Below, in pieces: positions 17,521 to 27,388 of a stretch of DNA of 64,000 nucleotides; the first letter of the stretch is position 1; every line of letters begins with the position of its first letter. This stretch comes from an uncultured Armatimonadota bacterium (lineage in GTDB: Bacteria > Armatimonadota > Armatimonadia > Armatimonadales > Armatimonadaceae). The stretch lies in assembly GCA_903910385.1 (NCBI GenBank), contig CAIVZM010000055.1, positions 1 to 64,000 on the forward strand. The letters run 5' to 3'. Both the position numbers and the translations under genes were made by a program. Below the pieces are notes generated by a model. The model saw only the letters and a program-made list of their open reading frames with translations, had not been told where the DNA came from and searched no databases.

Positions 17521-18348
17521 TCAGGGAGTCCTTGTTATATCGTCCTCGCTAATCGCTGTGAATTCTCCGGATTTCAGTCGGTTGAGGGTGTCTTCGTTCT
17601 TGCGGTCGGATGTTTCCTGAAGTGCCAGATCGTTATCTGACCGTTTGTGACGGAATGTATACCAGGCTCCCCCGATAATGATGAGCGCGAATATCCCCCA
17701 GAATACCGGTGTCGGAAGGAGATGCGGTAACTCATCATGCTTTACTCCCCGACTGCGGTAATAGATATCCACCGAAGACGATGCCAGTTTGACACCCGCC
17801 CAACTGACGAGCATATATGCCAGCGAATCGAGTGTGGGATAACGTTCGATCAACCGAATGAAAAAAGTGGCGGCAAGGCGTAGCAGGACAATACCGAGAA
17901 ATCCGCCCGTATAAACGATCCATATCCGGGACGGGTCACTGACCAGCGCGACCGCTACCAGAATGGAGTCGATGGCAAAGAGCAGGTCGGTCAACTCGAC
18001 CATGACAACGGTCTGCCAGAAACCGAGATTATTGCTCTGTGGCTTATCGTCCTCTTCCTTCCCGTGTCGGTTCAGCAGGATAAAATGGCGGATCGACAGC
18101 CCGATAAGATAGGTTGATCCAATAGCGCACACCCACCAAAGATTGATGAGGGTTTGTGCAAAGAAGATACCCATACCCCGAAGCAGGAAGGCTCCGACAA
18201 GCCCATAGAGCAACGCTCGTTTCTGTTGCGTTTGCGGAAGATGGCGCACCAGAAGAGCCAGCACCAGAGCGTTGTCGGCGGACAGCAGACCTTCGAGAAC
18301 GATCAGCGTTCCGACAATCAGCAAGTCGCCCGCATGGATTTCCGGCAT
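17521..18348 (-). CDS. TerC family membrane protein (probable Mn exporter or metal-loading factor)
   Basis: A 275-residue integral membrane protein of the TerC family with about seven helices. The duplicated acidic motifs are present: LLSADNALVLALL in the first helix region and DLLFAIDSILVAVAL in the fourth, with the charged YLIGLSIRHFILLNR loop between. TerC/Alx/MeeF proteins export manganese, often to feed exported enzymes. The C-terminus is a charged cytoplasmic tail after about 245. It is convergent with mntH. I looked for a yybP-ykoY manganese riboswitch upstream and saw none. Confidence 0.85.
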   Translation of the reverse strand: MPEIHAGDLLIVGTLIVLEGLLSADNALVLALLVRHLPQTQQKRALLYGLVGAFLLRGMGIFFAQTLINLWWVCAIGSTYLIGLSIRHFILLNRHGKEEDDKPQSNNLGFWQTVVMVELTDLLFAIDSILVAVALVSDPSRIWIVYTGGFLGIVLLRLAATFFIRLIERYPTLDSLAYMLVSWAGVKLASSSVDIYYRSRGVKHDELPHLLPTPVFWGIFALIIIGGAWYTFRHKRSDNDLALQETSDRKNEDTLNRLKSGEFTAISEDDITRTP

Positions 18349-18792
18349 GTATCTTCTTCCCTAACTAACCAGGCGCCGCAGGCGCTCATTCAAAGTATAC
18401 CGCGATGTAATTACAGGTTCCGACCGATTCTCCGAGCATATTCAACGGTGGCTTGCCATGATGGAAATCCCGCCAGGTGATGTCGACATTAGTATAGATG
18501 CGCAATGAACGGATCTGGTTGCCTGATTTGTGAGTGTCATTAAGTATATATCGCTTCGTGAGCATCCCCCGAAATAAAAGACAAATTGGGCAGGGAAGTT
18601 CTGGCGCGAACCTCTCCGATACGCGCCTCCGAACCATCCGCTCAGATCAGATTCCCTTCAGGAATTCGGGCGGTGACGGTATTGCAAAGGATTGCCGGTC
18701 CGCTGCCTACTTCCAGATCAGATCGGTCATAGGGGTGACCCCACATCGTCATGTGTTCAGAACGAGAAGGCATACCACTGCATGGCGCATGG
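18349..18792. other. Intergenic region, possibly a decayed gene
   Basis: A gap of 444 bases. On the minus strand an open frame ends at 18386 with coding-like text (IRSLRIYTNVDITWRDF, LGESVGTCNYIAVYFE) but no ribosome site; in another minus frame upstream, GPAILCNTVTARIPEG is followed by a stop and then more coding-like sequence. Together these could be one gene broken by a stop and a frameshift, family unknown. Near 18371-18391 a short GC hairpin (GCGCC/GGCGC) precedes terC. Confidence 0.3.
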
Positions 18793-19605
18793 TTAAAGCG
18801 TTGCGGCTTTCAATGAAGTGATATAGTCGCGAACGATGCCCAGCGCATTCGGGTTTTCCCGTTCTTTATAGAGCAAAGAGACCAGAGAACTGCCGACCAC
18901 CGCGCCGTCGGTATAGCGCGTAATCGTCGTGACATGAGCGGGGGTATGTATTCCAAAGCCGACGCAGATCGGCGTCTCATTCGCCCAGGGGCGAATAGCT
19001 TCGATCAAGGGAGGTAAATCGGACGGCACATCATTCTGCGCTCCCGTGATTCCGGTACGCGAAACGCAATAGATAAAGCCGGATGCCATGCGACCCACGA
19101 GCGCCATCCGCGACGGGGTAGAGGTGGGCGCAAGAAGAAAAATAGTATCGAGATTCACGGCATCGCTGACCGACTTCCATACACCTGCCTCTTCGGGAGT
19201 CAGATCGGTCATGATCGTCCCGTCCGCTCCCGCTTCCGCCGCATCCTGTGCGAATCGCGCCATTCCGTATTGAAGCGCAGGGTTCCAGGAACCCATCAGA
19301 ACAATCGGCGTCTGCGTCCGTTGTCTGGCTTCCCGCACGATATCGAAGACTTTGGGCGGTGTCATTCCGGCGATCAAAGCGCGTTGTGAGGCGTCCTGAA
19401 TGGTCGGGCCGTCCGCCAGCGGATCGGAGAAGGGAATGCCGAGTTCGATAATATCGGCGCCCGCTTCCGCCAGAGTGACGATGACATCCGCTGTCCGTGT
19501 CGGGAACGGGTCTCCCGCCGTGACAAACGCCACCAGCGCCTTCTCACCCTTCGCCCTGATCCGTTCAAACTGTTCCGCTATCCTGCTCAATTCACACCCC
19601 ACCAT
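18793..19605 (-). CDS. trpA: Tryptophan synthase alpha subunit
   Basis: A 270-residue TIM-barrel TrpA. The signature ELGIPFSDPLADGPTIQ contains the two catalytic acids, Glu54 and Asp65; FVTAGDP, the phosphate-site VSRTGITGAQ and FGIHTPAHV are in place. It cleaves indole-3-glycerol phosphate to indole and glyceraldehyde 3-phosphate and passes indole to TrpB. No trpB or other trp gene is in the window, so the operon is dispersed. Two familiar stretches deviate: MGSWNP where MTYYNP-type sequence is usual, and TIMTDL for the usual IVPDL. Fold and catalytic acids are otherwise normal. Confidence 0.93.
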   Translation of the reverse strand: MVGCELSRIAEQFERIRAKGEKALVAFVTAGDPFPTRTADVIVTLAEAGADIIELGIPFSDPLADGPTIQDASQRALIAGMTPPKVFDIVREARQRTQTPIVLMGSWNPALQYGMARFAQDAAEAGADGTIMTDLTPEEAGVWKSVSDAVNLDTIFLLAPTSTPSRMALVGRMASGFIYCVSRTGITGAQNDVPSDLPPLIEAIRPWANETPICVGFGIHTPAHVTTITRYTDGAVVGSSLVSLLYKERENPNALGIVRDYITSLKAATL

Positions 19606-19773
19606 CGTCGTCAGCGATACCTTTTCCGAAATTCAATATTTGCGGAAAGGTCAGCGTAATAGGTCATAGCTGAAGGTGACTGAACGTCGCCATAGTTTCG
19701 TAGCCCGTTCATTTCCCGGCGCCGGGCGCCTTCAACTCATCGTGAGATTATATCATCGGCGTTACCTGCATCT

Positions 19774-19795
19774 GAAGCCGGTTCAAACTGGCTTC
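19774..19795 (-). terminator. Hairpin after the 19828 oxidoreductase
   Basis: A 10-bp stem, GAAGCCGGTT with AACTGGCTTC (one mismatch), with a two-base gap at the turn. It lies 33 bases past the stop of the minus-strand oxidoreductase and before trpA, but no T run follows, so terminator function is tentative. Confidence 0.4.
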
Positions 19796-19827
19796 TCATA
19801 ACAGCGCGTCTACTCCGTTCGCTGGAA

Positions 19828-20826
19828 TCACTCCAGCGATATCCGGTGTTTTTCTTTCGCCGAACGCGCCAGAGTCGTCATGACACGGGTTTGCGCGACG
19901 CCATCTTCGCCGGGGGCGAGGGATAGCTCCGGATTGCGAACGGCATGGCAGAAATCCCGGATTTCAAGACCGTACTGATCCATGTGCGGGAAAAACTCGG
20001 TGCGAACATTATCGCCCACGCGAATCGTCAGGGTTACGCCTGCCTCTCCGACCTGAAAGGCGCGTTCCGCCGCAACCACCCCGGTGTCCCCGACAATCTC
20101 GTAGCGTGATGTAAAGACGGTATCGAAACCGCTGTCGATATAGGCGGTGCGTGATCCATTGAATTCCAGAAGGGCTGAAATATGATAATCGACGCCCGTC
20201 GCCTCATCCCATTTTGCGGAGGCATAGACCGCATGAGGCTCAGATTCCATAAAGTAGCGGGCGGCATTCACCGGATAGACTGCGACATCCCACAGAGAGC
20301 CGCCTCCATGTTCCGGGTTGAATCGGATATTCTTCGGATCGAAGGCGGCGGGATACCCGAAGACGCCACGAAAATGCGTCACGGCGCCGATCTCACCGCT
20401 CTGAACGATCTCCTTGACACGTCGATGTTGCGGATGGTGACGCCACATAAAGCCTTCCATCAATCGGACTCCCGCCGCTTTTGCGGCGTCCGCCATTCGT
20501 CGTGCATCTTCCAGGGTCAGCGCCAGCGGTTTGTCGCAGAGAATGTGCTTTCCTGCGGCGATGGCTCGGAGCGTCCATTCTGCATGTAAATCGTTCGGCA
20601 GGGGGATATACACCGCTTCGATATCCGGGTCTTCCAGCAACGCTTCATAGGAGCCATAGGCGCGCGGAATATGATACTTTTCCGCCGCCGCCTTCGCCTT
20701 TTCTTCAGATCGTGACGCTATAGCGATCAACTCCGCGCACTCACTTGCCGCCAGAAACCCTGCTGTCATACGACGCTCGAAAACACGGGCGCATCCCAGC
20801 GTTCCCCACCGCACTTTTTCATTCAT
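19828..20826 (-). CDS. Gfo/Idh/MocA family oxidoreductase
   Basis: A 332-residue NAD(P)-binding oxidoreductase: Rossmann start VRWGTLGCARVFER, IPLPNDLHAEW, and the signature HILCDKPLAL with Lys99. LMEGFMWRHHPQ and FRGVFGYPAAFD are typical of the glucose-fructose oxidoreductase/xylose dehydrogenase branch. The C-terminal domain binds the sugar. It lies upstream of trpA on the same strand but a hairpin and over 200 bases separate them. The substrate is not known. Confidence 0.87.
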   Translation of the reverse strand: MNEKVRWGTLGCARVFERRMTAGFLAASECAELIAIASRSEEKAKAAAEKYHIPRAYGSYEALLEDPDIEAVYIPLPNDLHAEWTLRAIAAGKHILCDKPLALTLEDARRMADAAKAAGVRLMEGFMWRHHPQHRRVKEIVQSGEIGAVTHFRGVFGYPAAFDPKNIRFNPEHGGGSLWDVAVYPVNAARYFMESEPHAVYASAKWDEATGVDYHISALLEFNGSRTAYIDSGFDTVFTSRYEIVGDTGVVAAERAFQVGEAGVTLTIRVGDNVRTEFFPHMDQYGLEIRDFCHAVRNPELSLAPGEDGVAQTRVMTTLARSAKEKHRISLE

Positions 20827-21024
20827 AGAGATATAATACCCGCCCGGCGCGACGTTTTTCCCGGTTTATAGCGGCTCGATACGCTATTCACGGAGATTTT
20901 TCACCACTCCGGTTTCTTATCCTGCGGTAAAAAATCAACACAGGATCGCGAAGGCAAAAGCGGGGAACATAGCGGCAGAGCATCGGTAGGGATGCCAGAA
21001 CTTTCTATTGGGAGTAAATCCGCG

Positions 21025-21705
21025 ATGTCTACCCTTAACCCTGCACGTACAGGCGATCTTCAAAACGATGCCATAAGAAACGATGCCGTAAGATCAGATG
21101 CGCCTGTCGCTCTGACCCTGATCGTACGGACTTCCGATGGGAAGGATCATACTTTTGTCCAGCATAACCCTGCGGCAAGTTATCGTCTGCTGGAAGGGCT
21201 CGATTTGACCAAAACGTTTTCCAATCCGCTGTTGCAGATTGGCGGACTGACAGGCTTTACTATTTTTCCAACCGCCCAGATCGTACGACTGGAACTGCGA
21301 GCCGCAGTAAACCTGGAAACGCAATGGCCCGCTGGGATGATGCTGGTTCGCGAAGTGACAGAGCAGCAGGCGCTACAGGCTCAGGAACGACTTCGTCTTG
21401 ATATTGAAATGGGAAATCTCCCACGTCGAGACAGCGCAGCTATCTCAGAGTTACACCTGACCGGCCACGAACGCTTGCTGATCGAAATAATCCCGGATGC
21501 CAGTCGGGAAGCGGCGGAACTTGGACCTCGCACCACTCTGGACCAACCGTTCTTCCACAACCGGGTTTTCGGCGCAAGCGGGACGCCAATTGTAGGGGCA
21601 AATGGTAATCTGATAATTTTGAACCCGGCGCATATCTTGTGGGCGGTGGTTTACGCCCCGGCGGATGTTCACACGACGACCCTTCTGGAAATGACCGCCG
21701 TGTGA
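21025..21705 (+). CDS. Conserved hypothetical protein
   Basis: A 226-residue soluble protein of no recognised family. ATG 21025 is preferred because GGGAG (21010-21014) sits 10 bases before it; an in-frame ATG at 20992 would add 11 residues but its AGGG touches the start codon. An early duplicated DAIRNDAVRSDA stretch is followed by mixed alpha/beta sequence, including a LIVRTSDGKDHTF strand pair and two later GANGNLIILNPAHI and WAVVYAPADVH strands. There is no signal peptide or membrane helix. It converges on the glutaminase gene. Confidence 0.6.
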   Translation: MSTLNPARTGDLQNDAIRNDAVRSDAPVALTLIVRTSDGKDHTFVQHNPAASYRLLEGLDLTKTFSNPLLQIGGLTGFTIFPTAQIVRLELRAAVNLETQWPAGMMLVREVTEQQALQAQERLRLDIEMGNLPRRDSAAISELHLTGHERLLIEIIPDASREAAELGPRTTLDQPFFHNRVFGASGTPIVGANGNLIILNPAHILWAVVYAPADVHTTTLLEMTAV

Positions 21706-21746
21706 AATGAGGTTCATTTCCCCGCTGATTTAGAGAAGCATTGGAA

Positions 21747-22745
21747 TCAGGAACCGGTGAAGAGCGGCGGTCGGTCATGATCCGCAAACAAATGCAGGTT
21801 ATAGCGCCGACTGAGTTCTTCGCAGACACGGACGCCCCGGACGCTATTTCCGTGGGCATCGATGCGCGGAGAGTAAATAGCGATGCCTGCCTGACCGGGA
21901 GCGACGGCGAAAATACAGCCACTGACTCCACTTTTAGCCGGAAGACCCACCCAGAACGCCCATTCGCCCGCAGAATCGTACATTCCGCAGGTGTACATGA
22001 CCGATAGAACATCGCGGACGGTATACGACCAGGCAGCGCGACGGTGGGTGATGGGATTTACCCCGCTATTGGCAAGAGTCGCCGCCATGACGGCTAAATC
22101 GCGGCAGGAAACCAGAAGCGAACACTGTTGGAAATATAAATCCAGTGATTCCTCGAAACGCTCGCTTACCATACCGAATCCGCGCATCAGGTGGACGACC
22201 GCACGATTACGATGCCCCGTTGTACGTTCGGATGTGAATGTCGGCATATCCACGAACAGGTCTTCGCTGTCGGTGAAGCCCTTCAGATAATCGATGAGTC
22301 GGTGCAAACGCTCCGTGGACGTATTGCCTGGAATCATATCGGTGACGGCAATCGCGCCGGCGTTGACCATCGGGTTGTACGGACGCCGCGATTCCTCGTC
22401 CAGAACGATGGCATTGAACGAATCGCCGGTGGGTTCCACTCCTACCCGCGCCAGAACATGCTCCCGCCCCCAGGTTTCCAGCGCAAGACCATAGACGAAT
22501 GGCTTGGATGCCGACTGGATCGTAAAGCGCTGGGCGGTATCGCCCACCTCGAATACCTGACCATCCGCCGTCACCACGCAGATGCCGAACCCGTCCGGAT
22601 TCGCCTTGCTCAATTCCGGAATGTAATCCGCTACCTTGCCTGTCTTGACCGGGAGGAGTTGCTGATATATCTCTTGAAGAACATCCGCCAGCGCCCCCGT
22701 TTCCTTCTTGACCTCGTTCGCCCGCGCCGCCAGAATATTGTCCAT
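21747..22745 (-). CDS. glsA: Glutaminase
   Basis: A 332-residue member of the beta-lactamase-fold glutaminase family, converting glutamine to glutamate and ammonia. The active-site pair Ser78 and Lys81 lies in [14 protein letters not shown]. Further hallmarks are [47 protein letters not shown] and the later [11 protein letters not shown]. The length is close to the usual 305-330. It is probably transcribed with the adjacent SDR gene upstream (32-base gap). Confidence 0.95.
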   Translation of the reverse strand: MDNILAARANEVKKETGALADVLQEIYQQLLPVKTGKVADYIPELSKANPDGFGICVVTADGQVFEVGDTAQRFTIQSASKPFVYGLALETWGREHVLARVGVEPTGDSFNAIVLDEESRRPYNPMVNAGAIAVTDMIPGNTSTERLHRLIDYLKGFTDSEDLFVDMPTFTSERTTGHRNRAVVHLMRGFGMVSERFEESLDLYFQQCSLLVSCRDLAVMAATLANSGVNPITHRRAAWSYTVRDVLSVMYTCGMYDSAGEWAFWVGLPAKSGVSGCIFAVAPGQAGIAIYSPRIDAHGNSVRGVRVCEELSRRYNLHLFADHDRPPLFTGS

Positions 22746-22777
22746 GACGCGATTGTACCGTTTTCTGATCCTCTGAA

Positions 22778-23575
22778 CTAAAAGGAACCGTTCGCCGTGT
22801 AACCGCCGTCAACGGCGATCGATTGCCCGGTAATGTGTCGCGCCGAGGGCATACAGAGGAAAGCGACGATTCCTGCCACATCCTCCGGGTCTGCAATACG
22901 GTTATTCGGGGTGCGGGCAAGGACGCGTTGCGTAAACTCCGGATCATCGAGAACCCGGTTCGCCAGAGGCGTTTTGGTATACCAGGGATGAACGGCATTG
23001 ATGCGGATACCATCCGCCGCCCATTCCACCGCCAGATATCGCGCTAACTGATCGAGGGCCGCCTTGGTCATGGCGTAGGGAGCGCCCGAACCGATGTAAG
23101 TGAGACCGGCGACGGAACCGATTTGAATTATGGCGGCATCGCCCGTCTCTCTTGCTGCGACACTGAGATGCGGATGTACCAGTCGGGACAGTTCCCAGAC
23201 GGACGTCAGGTTCGTCTCCATCACCAGACGATAATCGTCCTCGTTGAAGGTCGCGGATGCGCCGCGTCGGTTTGTCCCGGCATTGTTGATCAGGATATCG
23301 ATGCCGCCCATCGCCGTGACGGCGTCTTCGATAAGGGCATGGCGACCTTCGGTCGTCGATACATCGGCAGTCACACCGTGAGATACAAAACCCTTGTCCG
23401 TATCGGAAGCGATCAGCGCCGCCAACTCCTCGGTTCCTCGCGCCGCTCGCGTTACCGTTGCGCCCAGCGCCAGCATCTCGTCGGCGATTGCCGCGCCAAT
23501 CCCCTTCGTCCCACCGGTGACCAGCGCCCGCCGTCCCTGCAAATTCCATCGATGCCCGAATTCGTTTCCGCTCAT
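22778..23575 (-). CDS. Short-chain dehydrogenase (tropinone reductase-like SDR)
   Basis: A 265-residue classical SDR from the ATG at 23575 ([22 protein letters not shown]). It shows the cofactor motif [17 protein letters not shown], the catalytic Ser in IQIGSVAGL and the Tyr-Lys pair in [17 protein letters not shown], ending in [18 protein letters not shown]. The sequence [18 protein letters not shown] is tropinone-reductase-like. The frame continues upstream to 23830 but that would overlap the divergent kynureninase, so the shorter start is chosen. Substrate unknown. Confidence 0.88.
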   Translation of the reverse strand: MSGNEFGHRWNLQGRRALVTGGTKGIGAAIADEMLALGATVTRAARGTEELAALIASDTDKGFVSHGVTADVSTTEGRHALIEDAVTAMGGIDILINNAGTNRRGASATFNEDDYRLVMETNLTSVWELSRLVHPHLSVAARETGDAAIIQIGSVAGLTYIGSGAPYAMTKAALDQLARYLAVEWAADGIRINAVHPWYTKTPLANRVLDDPEFTQRVLARTPNNRIADPEDVAGIVAFLCMPSARHITGQSIAVDGGYTANGSF

Positions 23576-23670
23576 GCGTTTATCTTCGTCGTCCGGCGCG
23601 TCGATCCCTTTCCTAAAGACGAACCGGCAAACGATATAATGACCCTGGACAGGCATGGGTCGCTTTACGG

Positions 23671-24951
23671 ATGAGCAAGGCAACAATCGATAAATTACGA
23701 GATGAGGCGACAGCGCGTGACAATTCCGATACGCTACGAAAATTTCGGGAGCGGTTTTACATTCCGCAAAACCGCTTTTATCTGGATGGTAACTCCCTCG
23801 GTCTGATGAGTCGGGACGCTGAAAACGCAACGTTGCAACTCCTCGACCAGTGGCGCGAACTGGCGGTCGAAGGGTGGACGGAGGCGCAACCCGACTGGTT
23901 CACCCTCCCGGAGCGAATCAGCGAACTGCTTGCGCCGCTGATGGGAGCCTCTCCGGAGTCTGTTATCGTCACCGGTTCGACGACGGTTAACCTGCATCAA
24001 CTTCTGGCAACCCTGTATCAGCCTGGGGAGCGGAGCGTGATCCTGACGGACGATCTGGCGTTCCCGTCGGATGTCTATGCCATTGAGTCTCATTTGCGCC
24101 TGCGGGGGATACAACCGTCCACGAATCTCCGCAAAGTCCCTGCCTGCGACGGGCGAACGCTGACAACGCAAGATATTGTCGCCGCTCTGGATGAACCGGG
24201 CATACAAATGGTCATTCTGCCCTCCGTGATTTATACCAGCGGGCAGTTACTGGACATGGCGACGATAACGGCATCCGCCCGGAAGAAAAACATCCTGATC
24301 GGTTGGGATTGCTCGCACAGTATCGGGGCGGTCCCGCATGAACTGGACGCTATCGGCGCGGACTTCGCCTTCTGGTGTCATTACAAGTACCTGAACGCCG
24401 GGCCGGGGTCTGTCGGGGGGCTTTACCTGAATCCGCGCCACTTTGACAAAACGCCCGGTCTCGCCGGATGGTGGTCTTCTGACAAGACAAAGCAGTTCGA
24501 TATGGCGCATACGCTGGTGCCCGCATACGGCGCCGGTGCGCTACAGATCGGAACTCCGAACTTGCTCAGTCTCGCGCCCCTGATCGGATCGTTGCAGATT
24601 CATCGGGAAGCCGGAATACAATCGATTCGTGAGAAATCGCTGGCGTTGACTTCCTATTTGCGCCGGGCTGCCAGTGAACTACTGTCAGTGTATGGCATTG
24701 GATTCGCTACACCGAAACCGGATGCGGATCGGGGAGGGCATCTGGCGCTCACGCATCCGATGGCATCCGCCCTGAGCCGAAGTTTACGTCGCGTGGGAGT
24801 CGTACCGGATTACCGCCCGCCCGATATCCTGCGTCTCGCCCCGATTGCGCTCTACACTTCCTTCGGAGAATGTTTGGAGGCGATTCTGCGGTTGCAGGAA
24901 ATACTTGCAGCGGGGGAATTTCCCGGAAGCGAGCGGGAACTGGTTCCCTGA
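23671..24951 (+). CDS. kynU: Kynureninase
   Basis: A 426-residue PLP enzyme that splits kynurenine into anthranilate and alanine. Recognisable blocks are [13 protein letters not shown] near residues 36-48, the PLP-phosphate segment [29 protein letters not shown] with the cofactor Asp, and the Schiff-base lysine Lys239 in [14 protein letters not shown]. The length matches the family. The next gene, kynurenine formamidase, starts 19 bases later. No tryptophan dioxygenase (kynA) is in the window. It diverges from the SDR gene. Confidence 0.95.
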   Translation: MSKATIDKLRDEATARDNSDTLRKFRERFYIPQNRFYLDGNSLGLMSRDAENATLQLLDQWRELAVEGWTEAQPDWFTLPERISELLAPLMGASPESVIVTGSTTVNLHQLLATLYQPGERSVILTDDLAFPSDVYAIESHLRLRGIQPSTNLRKVPACDGRTLTTQDIVAALDEPGIQMVILPSVIYTSGQLLDMATITASARKKNILIGWDCSHSIGAVPHELDAIGADFAFWCHYKYLNAGPGSVGGLYLNPRHFDKTPGLAGWWSSDKTKQFDMAHTLVPAYGAGALQIGTPNLLSLAPLIGSLQIHREAGIQSIREKSLALTSYLRRAASELLSVYGIGFATPKPDADRGGHLALTHPMASALSRSLRRVGVVPDYRPPDILRLAPIALYTSFGECLEAILRLQEILAAGEFPGSERELVP

Positions 24952-24970
24952 TGGAGAGGGGCTAACGGAC

Positions 24971-25612
24971 ATGAATGAGATTTACGACATCACGATTCCG
25001 GTTCGGGAGGGGTTAGCGGTCTGGCCCGGGGATACACCTTACCGCTTTACGCTGGGCTGGGATATGGCGCAGGGACAGAGCGTCAATGTCGGTGCGGTAA
25101 CGATGAGCGCCCATACGGGAACGCATGCAGACGCCCCCTTTCATTTTTCCCGTGACGGCGTCGGCATGGGCGAATTGGATCTGTCGCCGTATCTGGGAAG
25201 AGCGGTGGTGGCGGATGTTCAAAATCGGGAAACCATCGGCAAGGAGGCGTTACTTGATCTCGATTTCGCCACAGCGCCGCGTCTTTTGCTCAAGACCGGG
25301 GGATGGACGGATCATGCCGTATTTCCGGAAACTATCCCCACTCTCACCCTCGAAGCCATCGCGTATCTGGCGCAATGTGGGGTTGTTTTAGTTGGTCTGG
25401 ATGTACCGAGCGTGGACGCAATCGACAGCAAGGACTTACCGAATCACCATGCGTTGAACGCAGGAAACATCCGCATTCTGGAATCGCTTGATCTACGTGC
25501 GATAGAACCGGGAATATACGATTTGATCGCCCTTCCGCTGAAATTGATGGGAGCGGACGGTTCCCCGGTACGCGCCGTTCTCCGTCGTCCCATAGCTTCA
25601 TCAGGAGCATGA
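24971..25612 (+). CDS. kynB: Kynurenine formamidase (metal-dependent arylformamidase)
   Basis: A 213-residue cyclase-family hydrolase. The metal motif is complete: His48, His52, Asp54 and His58 in SAHTGTHADAPFHF. LLKTGGW and VGLDVPSVDAIDSKDLPNHHAL are typical of KynB. It hydrolyses N-formylkynurenine to kynurenine and formate, feeding kynU directly upstream. The two genes form a compact two-gene operon; their last shared substrate pathway is tryptophan degradation to anthranilate. Confidence 0.92.
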   Translation: MNEIYDITIPVREGLAVWPGDTPYRFTLGWDMAQGQSVNVGAVTMSAHTGTHADAPFHFSRDGVGMGELDLSPYLGRAVVADVQNRETIGKEALLDLDFATAPRLLLKTGGWTDHAVFPETIPTLTLEAIAYLAQCGVVLVGLDVPSVDAIDSKDLPNHHALNAGNIRILESLDLRAIEPGIYDLIALPLKLMGADGSPVRAVLRRPIASSGA

Positions 25613-25621
25613 CCCGGAATT

Positions 25622-26179
25622 TTATCTCGCGTCCTGTTCTCTGAGTGGCGTCTGAATCCATTCCCACCACTTCAAAAGATCGCGCTCGTCTTCGTCAAAT
25701 TCGACATGATAGGAATGGCTGTGCGGATCCGGGAAGCGGACTTCGCTCTCGTGGAAACCGCGTTGCGTCAATAGCTCCTCATATTCCTTCAGATCGCCGT
25801 AGGCATACAACACATTGTGCGCTGAATACACAATAGTCGCAGACGCTATCGTCGAGTAAATCCAAATTTCGTGTCGTCCGTCCGTCTCCAAAAAGGCGCG
25901 GAAGCGTCGCAGAAACGTTTCCATTTCCTCACGCGACACAGGTTCGGCGCTCTGATACCTTCCTGCTTCCCCAACGCCACGGGGAACTTGCAAGATGTAG
26001 AGAATGTTAAACGGTTCCGGCAAAACGGAAGCGAGCGCTATCATCCATTCGATGTGATCCGTCGCCGGAGCGATAACGAGCCGCCAGGGACCGCTGGTCT
26101 TTTCCCGTTCCCAGATATCGTTATACTGGTGCGCTACCCATTCTTCGTTGATAAAAGTGCCGAATTTGTAGATTGACAT
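25622..26179 (-). CDS. Conserved hypothetical protein
   Basis: A 185-residue soluble protein, family not recognised. It opens MSIYKFGTFINEEWVAHQ, then has alternating strands and helices (RLVIAPATDHIEWMIALA, FNILYILQVPRG, RHEIWIYSTI) and an acidic C-terminus with FDEDERDLLKWWEWIQTP. No signal peptide or membrane helix is seen. It converges on kynB, whose stop is 9 bases away. Confidence 0.65.
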   Translation of the reverse strand: MSIYKFGTFINEEWVAHQYNDIWEREKTSGPWRLVIAPATDHIEWMIALASVLPEPFNILYILQVPRGVGEAGRYQSAEPVSREEMETFLRRFRAFLETDGRHEIWIYSTIASATIVYSAHNVLYAYGDLKEYEELLTQRGFHESEVRFPDPHSHSYHVEFDEDERDLLKWWEWIQTPLREQDAR

Positions 26180-26258
26180 CGTATCCTCTGCGCCATTTTA
26201 TCGAAGTCAAGGCGGTTTGACCTGCAAAATTCGAGGAGTGCGATTTAATAAATTCGAT

Positions 26259-27011
26259 ATGGCGATAGAGCGGCGGGAATCCGACCTTTCCGACCCGATT
26301 CGGGATTATTTGGTCGCGCAGGGCTGGACAGTACGTTGCGAGGTCAATGATTGCGATATGACGGCGGTTCGTGGCGAAGAACTGATCGTCATCGAACTGA
26401 AGCGGAATTTCAGCGTCGATTTGCTGGTTCAGGCGATAGAGAGGCAACGTCTGACGGATTCGGTATATGTAGCGATCCCCGTCGAAGGCGCTTTGTCCCG
26501 AAGAGACCGTTACTCGAAGCGCTGGCGCGGCATCGAAACGCTCGTCGGTCGTCTGGAACTGGGATTGATCGTAGTCGCTTTCCCCAGACCGGATGCTCCT
26601 GTTGTGGAAATAGTACGGCATCCTATCACCGAGACGAAGCCCCGCAAAAAGCCCAAACAACGTCGCGCTTTGTTGCGTGAGATCGCGGAGCGGTCAGATG
26701 ATTACAATACGGGCGGCGCCGTCAATCGCCCGATTATGACCGCCTATCGGGAGCAGGCGATCTTCATCGCTCTCTGTCTTGACCAATTCGGGCAGTCCAC
26801 CCCCGCGAAACTCCGCGCTCTGGGAACCTGCAAGAAGACGCAAAGTATTCTGCACCGGAACGTCTATGGCTGGTTTGAGCGGTTGGATCGTGGATTATAT
26901 TCCTTGAGACCCGGCGTCCGTGAGCATATTGCGACGACATGGCAAAAAGTCGCGCAGTACCATTCCACACTGATAGAATCGACTTGTGTCTACTCCATTG
27001 AGTCAGAATAG
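26259..27011 (+). CDS. DUF2161-like PD-(D/E)XK-type protein
   Basis: A 250-residue protein matching the DUF2161 family. The N-terminal half has the restriction-like core: DLSDPIRDYLVAQGWTV, Asp in NDCDMTAVRG and the ELKR motif in LIVIELKRNFSVDLLVQA, the arrangement of a PD-(D/E)XK nuclease site. After a basic linker (KPRKKPKQRRALL) comes a C-terminal winged-helix-like part. The function is unknown; it could be a nuclease or a nuclease-derived protein. ATG 26259 gives the family start; GTG 26238 and TTG 26217 are upstream alternatives. It diverges from the 26179 gene. Confidence 0.75.
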   Translation: MAIERRESDLSDPIRDYLVAQGWTVRCEVNDCDMTAVRGEELIVIELKRNFSVDLLVQAIERQRLTDSVYVAIPVEGALSRRDRYSKRWRGIETLVGRLELGLIVVAFPRPDAPVVEIVRHPITETKPRKKPKQRRALLREIAERSDDYNTGGAVNRPIMTAYREQAIFIALCLDQFGQSTPAKLRALGTCKKTQSILHRNVYGWFERLDRGLYSLRPGVREHIATTWQKVAQYHSTLIESTCVYSIESE

Positions 27012-27330
27012 GTAAGTCAAAGTACAAACAAGCGGCGGGTGACGAAATCGGAGTGCGCCAAGAGAGACTTTGAGAAGCGAGAATCCTTTACGTCGCCTGT
27101 TGATACGACTCCTTTTCCTGAACTCACGCTATCTACCCTTTTCGTAATGGGAAATTGCATAGTGAAGAGGGTTTTTTCAGTCCGAGGATTGGGCGCGATC
27201 TGGCGCCAGATCGATGAACCTTGCTCTTCTATTGGTAACGAATCCAAGTCGATGGAAGCCAGTATGCAATCCTTCGGCTTTGTTTTTATTGGTACGAACG
27301 GATGAGGCGCATTCTAAGGAAGTCCACAAT
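27012..27330. other. Intergenic region with an 18-bp perfect palindrome
   Basis: No convincing gene in this gap. At 27196-27213 there is a perfect palindrome, CGATCTGGCGCCAGATCG, that could be an operator or a hairpin. Open frames on both strands here (for example 27039-27305) lack ribosome sites and homology. Confidence 0.4.
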
Positions 27331-27373
27331 AGATTAAGGGGAGATACCCGGATGAGTATCCCCCCTTTAATCT
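27331..27373 (-). terminator. Terminator-like hairpin after leuC
   Basis: A long stem: AGATTAAGGGGAGATAC (27331-27347) with GTATCCCCCCTTTAATCT (27356-27373), one bulge and one mismatch, around an 8-base loop. It starts 16 bases past the leuC stop on the minus strand. The A/T-rich base of the stem lets it act on both strands, so it may also close the 26259 gene. Confidence 0.7.
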
Positions 27374-27388
27374 ATTTACCGAATCTAT

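Noticed and set aside
18349-18560. Manganese (yybP-ykoY) riboswitch upstream of terC
   Set aside because: The conserved GGGGAGTA and GGCAAGAC-type core elements are not found on the minus strand of the leader.
22207-23013. Minus-strand 268-codon open frame
   Set aside because: It overlaps glutaminase and the SDR gene in another frame and has low-complexity Arg/Gly text; both overlapped genes are well supported.
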